Shown one piece after another: positions 5,128-6,583 of a DNA stretch of 6,583 nucleotides. Positions within the stretch are counted from its first letter, which is position 1. Each line of letters opens with the position of its first letter. A program made the translations under genes and the position numbers. This stretch comes from DATENM01 sp045807765 (GTDB lineage Bacteria; Acidobacteriota; Blastocatellia; UBA7656), in assembly GCA_045807765.1 (NCBI GenBank), contig JBJMGU010000086.1:1-6583 (forward strand). The letters run 5' to 3'. The notes under the pieces were generated by a model that worked only from the letters and a program-made list of their open reading frames with translations, was not told where the DNA came from and ran no database searches.

Positions 5128-5835
5128 TTAAGGCCGGCGGTTGGCGTTACCAGCGTTGCGGTTGGCGTTACCAGCGTTGCGGTTGCCCGCCGTTGCGCCG
5201 CCGGCATTGTGGTTGGCCGTGCCGCCCGCCGCCGGAGCCGCGCCGCCAGTGGCGCCGACCTTGCCGGCGGTCTCCTGAGCCATCTGCAAATGCTGGCGCA
5301 GGGTCGGCACGGTGCGGCCCGCCCATGCCTTAACGTCATTGTCCGAGCCAGTGGCCGCCGCGCGCTCAAACTCTGCCACGTCTTCCACGTGATCCTTCAC
5401 CATCATGCTCATGTACTCGCGGTCAAAGGCGGCGCCCGAGAGCTTCGAGAGTTTATCGACGTCCGCCTGGTGTTCCTGGTCGAGCGCTGTCGGCAGCGTG
5501 ACGTTCTTCTGCGCCGCCAGCGAGTTCAACTCATTGCCGGCGCGCGAGTGGTCATCAACCATGCGCTGGCCGAATGCCTTAACGTCGGCGTTGGCGCCCT
5601 TCTGCGTAGCCAGGCGGCCCAGTGCGACTTCTTCCATGCCGCCTACCGCCGCTTTGCTCATGAAGTCACGGTCGGCGCTGCTCAGGACATTGCTCGACGC
5701 GCTGTTGGTGTTGTTGAGCGTGCTGTTGGTGTTGCTGTGGGTGTTCGAATTGCTCGAATCGGCACACGCCGCCATCAATAGGGCCGACGTCGCCAATAGG
5801 ACGAGAAAAGTTGCTGTGCGTATTGTTCTGGTCAT
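5128..5835 (-). CDS. DUF4142 domain lipoprotein with Asn-rich tail
   Basis: This 235-residue protein starts with a lipoprotein-type signal: a basic N-terminus, hydrophobic core and MAAC at 21-24, so Cys24 would be lipidated and the protein held in the envelope. Met at the -3 position is less usual. A Ser/Asn/Thr-rich linker (25-50) leads to a DUF4142 domain (about 54-190), a four-helix ferritin-like fold of unproven function often seen in stress-related genes. Family-like features include EEVALGRLA (68-76), MVDDHS (92-97), FDREYMSMMVKDHVED (137-152) and VPTLRQHLQMA (176-186), with His96 and His149 as conserved-looking polar residues. The tail (198-235) is Gly/Ala/Asn-rich and ends in two copies of NRNAGNA encoded by a perfect tandem DNA repeat. 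Only a weak purine-rich stretch (GGAAGAGAG) precedes the ATG. It lies 121 bases downstream of the MscS gene on the same strand and may share its transcript. Confidence 0.87.
   Translation of the reverse strand: MTRTIRTATFLVLLATSALLMAACADSSNSNTHSNTNSTLNNTNSASSNVLSSADRDFMSKAAVGGMEEVALGRLATQKGANADVKAFGQRMVDDHSRAGNELNSLAAQKNVTLPTALDQEHQADVDKLSKLSGAAFDREYMSMMVKDHVEDVAEFERAAATGSDNDVKAWAGRTVPTLRQHLQMAQETAGKVGATGGAAPAAGGTANHNAGGATAGNRNAGNANRNAGNANRRP
5139..5180 (-). repeat. Perfect 21-bp tandem duplication in the DUF4142 tail
   Basis: Two identical 21-base units (5139-5159 and 5160-5180) each encode seven residues, NRNAGNA. A further partial unit (GGTTGCC) follows at 5181-5187. The unit length is a multiple of three, so copy-number changes would lengthen or shorten the tail without breaking the frame. 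Confidence 0.9.
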
Positions 5836-5946
5836 CGTCTATTTCTCTCTTCCGGTGGTTCTGGTCTTCGCAGATTGCCAAGCGCCACTTGGACGATCTC
5901 TCGTTCACCGCTTACCTCTGGCTCGTTTGGCTGAATATAATGCCGC

Positions 5947-5966
5947 TTACATTTGATTACATTTGA
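5947..5966. repeat. 10-bp tandem repeat at the MscS stop codon
   Basis: TTACATTTGA is present twice in direct succession. The second copy supplies the TAA stop of the MscS gene (5959-5957 on the minus strand), and the first lies just beyond it. It may reflect a small duplication and has no evident function. Confidence 0.7.
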
Positions 5967-6583
5967 CGCTTTTCCGGCAACGGCTCGCCGCGCTCTGTTC
6001 TATCCGGGGTGGCCTGGTTGGCGTGGCCATTGGTCTGGGGCAGAGACTCGGCGACAAGCCGAAGCGATTGCGCGATTGAGCGCGGGCGCGGCGTTGTGCC
6101 GCGGCCTGCGGGCCAGCCCTCGCGCTGACGTGCGCGGTCGCCGTCACTCTCTTCGGTCTGATCGTGAAAGAGAATCTGCTGGGTCGGGTACGGCAAGTCT
6201 ATGCCGTTTTCGCCGAGCCGCCGACGGATAGCCGGGATGACAAGGTCGCGAACACGCACCATGTCGGCGCGGCGGCTCTTAGTCCACCAGCGCGCCCGCA
6301 GGATGATGCCGCTGTCGCCCAGCACTTTGGTGACGACGGATGGCGGCGGCTCTGTAAGCACGCCCTCAACGCCGCTGATCGCTTCAACCATCAGCCGCCG
6401 CGCTTCGTCTACGTCATCGCCATAGCCGATGCCTATATTAATCGCCGTGCGCCGCACGCCGTAAGCATTAAAGATTTTCACGCTCTGGGTGTAGATGGCG
6501 GAATTCGGAATGACGACAAGATAACCGTCGTAGGTTTTAATCAAGGTCGCCCGACCCTGAATCTCCTGCACCACGCCTTCATA
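5957..6583 (-). CDS. MscS-family mechanosensitive channel, C-terminal part (runs off window)
   Basis: The frame is open to the right edge, giving 208 residues of the C-terminal part of a small-conductance mechanosensitive channel. These channels sit in the inner membrane and release solutes on hypo-osmotic shock. The transmembrane helices lie outside the window. What remains begins in the conserved beta domain (VVQEIQGRATLIKTYDG, then VVIPNSAIY at about 23-31, matching the family's IPNS motif). It continues through the alpha/beta C-terminal domain (INIGIGYGDDVDEARRLM, PPPSVVTKVLGDSGI, and a stretch ending near IDLPYPTQQILF at about residue 139). After this comes a polar tail of about 70 residues rich in Arg, Gln, Glu and Pro, which is not part of the core fold and looks disordered. 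The true start is to the right of 6583; the GTG at 6574 is internal, not a start. Confidence 0.93.
   Translation of the reverse strand, partial: YEGVVQEIQGRATLIKTYDGYLVVIPNSAIYTQSVKIFNAYGVRRTAINIGIGYGDDVDEARRLMVEAISGVEGVLTEPPPSVVTKVLGDSGIILRARWWTKSRRADMVRVRDLVIPAIRRRLGENGIDLPYPTQQILFHDQTEESDGDRARQREGWPAGRGTTPRPRSIAQSLRLVAESLPQTNGHANQATPDRTERGEPLPEKRQM

Noticed and set aside
4948..5781. 277-codon plus-strand frame opposite the DUF4142 gene
   Set aside because: It is antisense to a recognised lipoprotein, Arg/Val-rich, and begins in the repeat-filled gap; typical of a shadow frame in GC-rich DNA.

Overview
The window is GC-rich and reads as a chromosomal segment of a soil-type Gram-negative bacterium. 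A DUF1440 membrane protein, a DUF4142 lipoprotein, a Tat-exported M24 peptidase and short-period repeats in the gaps together suggest Acidobacteriota, perhaps Blastocatellia. That placement is inference from gene style; there is no rRNA or marker gene. No tRNA, CRISPR array, transposase, phage gene or attachment site was seen.

Layout. Positions 1-314 hold no convincing gene, but contain a strong ribosome binding site followed by an ATG and an almost immediate stop. A DUF1440 (YagU-like) inner-membrane protein (315-869, +) converges on a classical short-chain dehydrogenase (921-1709, -). A 186-base divergent gap carries a heptamer repeat and a good sigma70-type promoter for a Tat-exported M24 metallopeptidase (1896-3140, +). 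A membrane-anchored methionine sulfoxide reductase B follows on the same strand (3232-3735). It converges on a secreted HExxH protein of unknown family (3874-4875, -). Upstream of that come a repeat-filled gap, a DUF4142 lipoprotein (5128-5835, -) and the C-terminal part of an MscS-type channel (5957-6583, -) that runs off the right edge.

Functional theme. Most products are predicted to act in or beyond the cell membrane: two peptidase-like proteins, a protein-repair enzyme, a lipoprotein, a channel and an integral membrane protein. The M24 peptidase and MsrB may be co-transcribed and could serve turnover and oxidative repair of exported proteins. The other genes look independently transcribed.

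The most unusual feature is non-coding. A pair of G-rich heptamer arrays (unit GGGGCTA) sits between the convergent msrB and HExxH genes. Each copy touches the stop codon of one gene, in the sense orientation of that gene, so each mRNA would end in a potential G-quadruplex while the two copies can also pair with each other. Two other gaps hold unrelated short-period repeats (ATGATGA x4; CGACGCGG direct and inverted). This is a repeat architecture to look at rather than a recognised defence or mobile system. Apart from it the window is ordinary.
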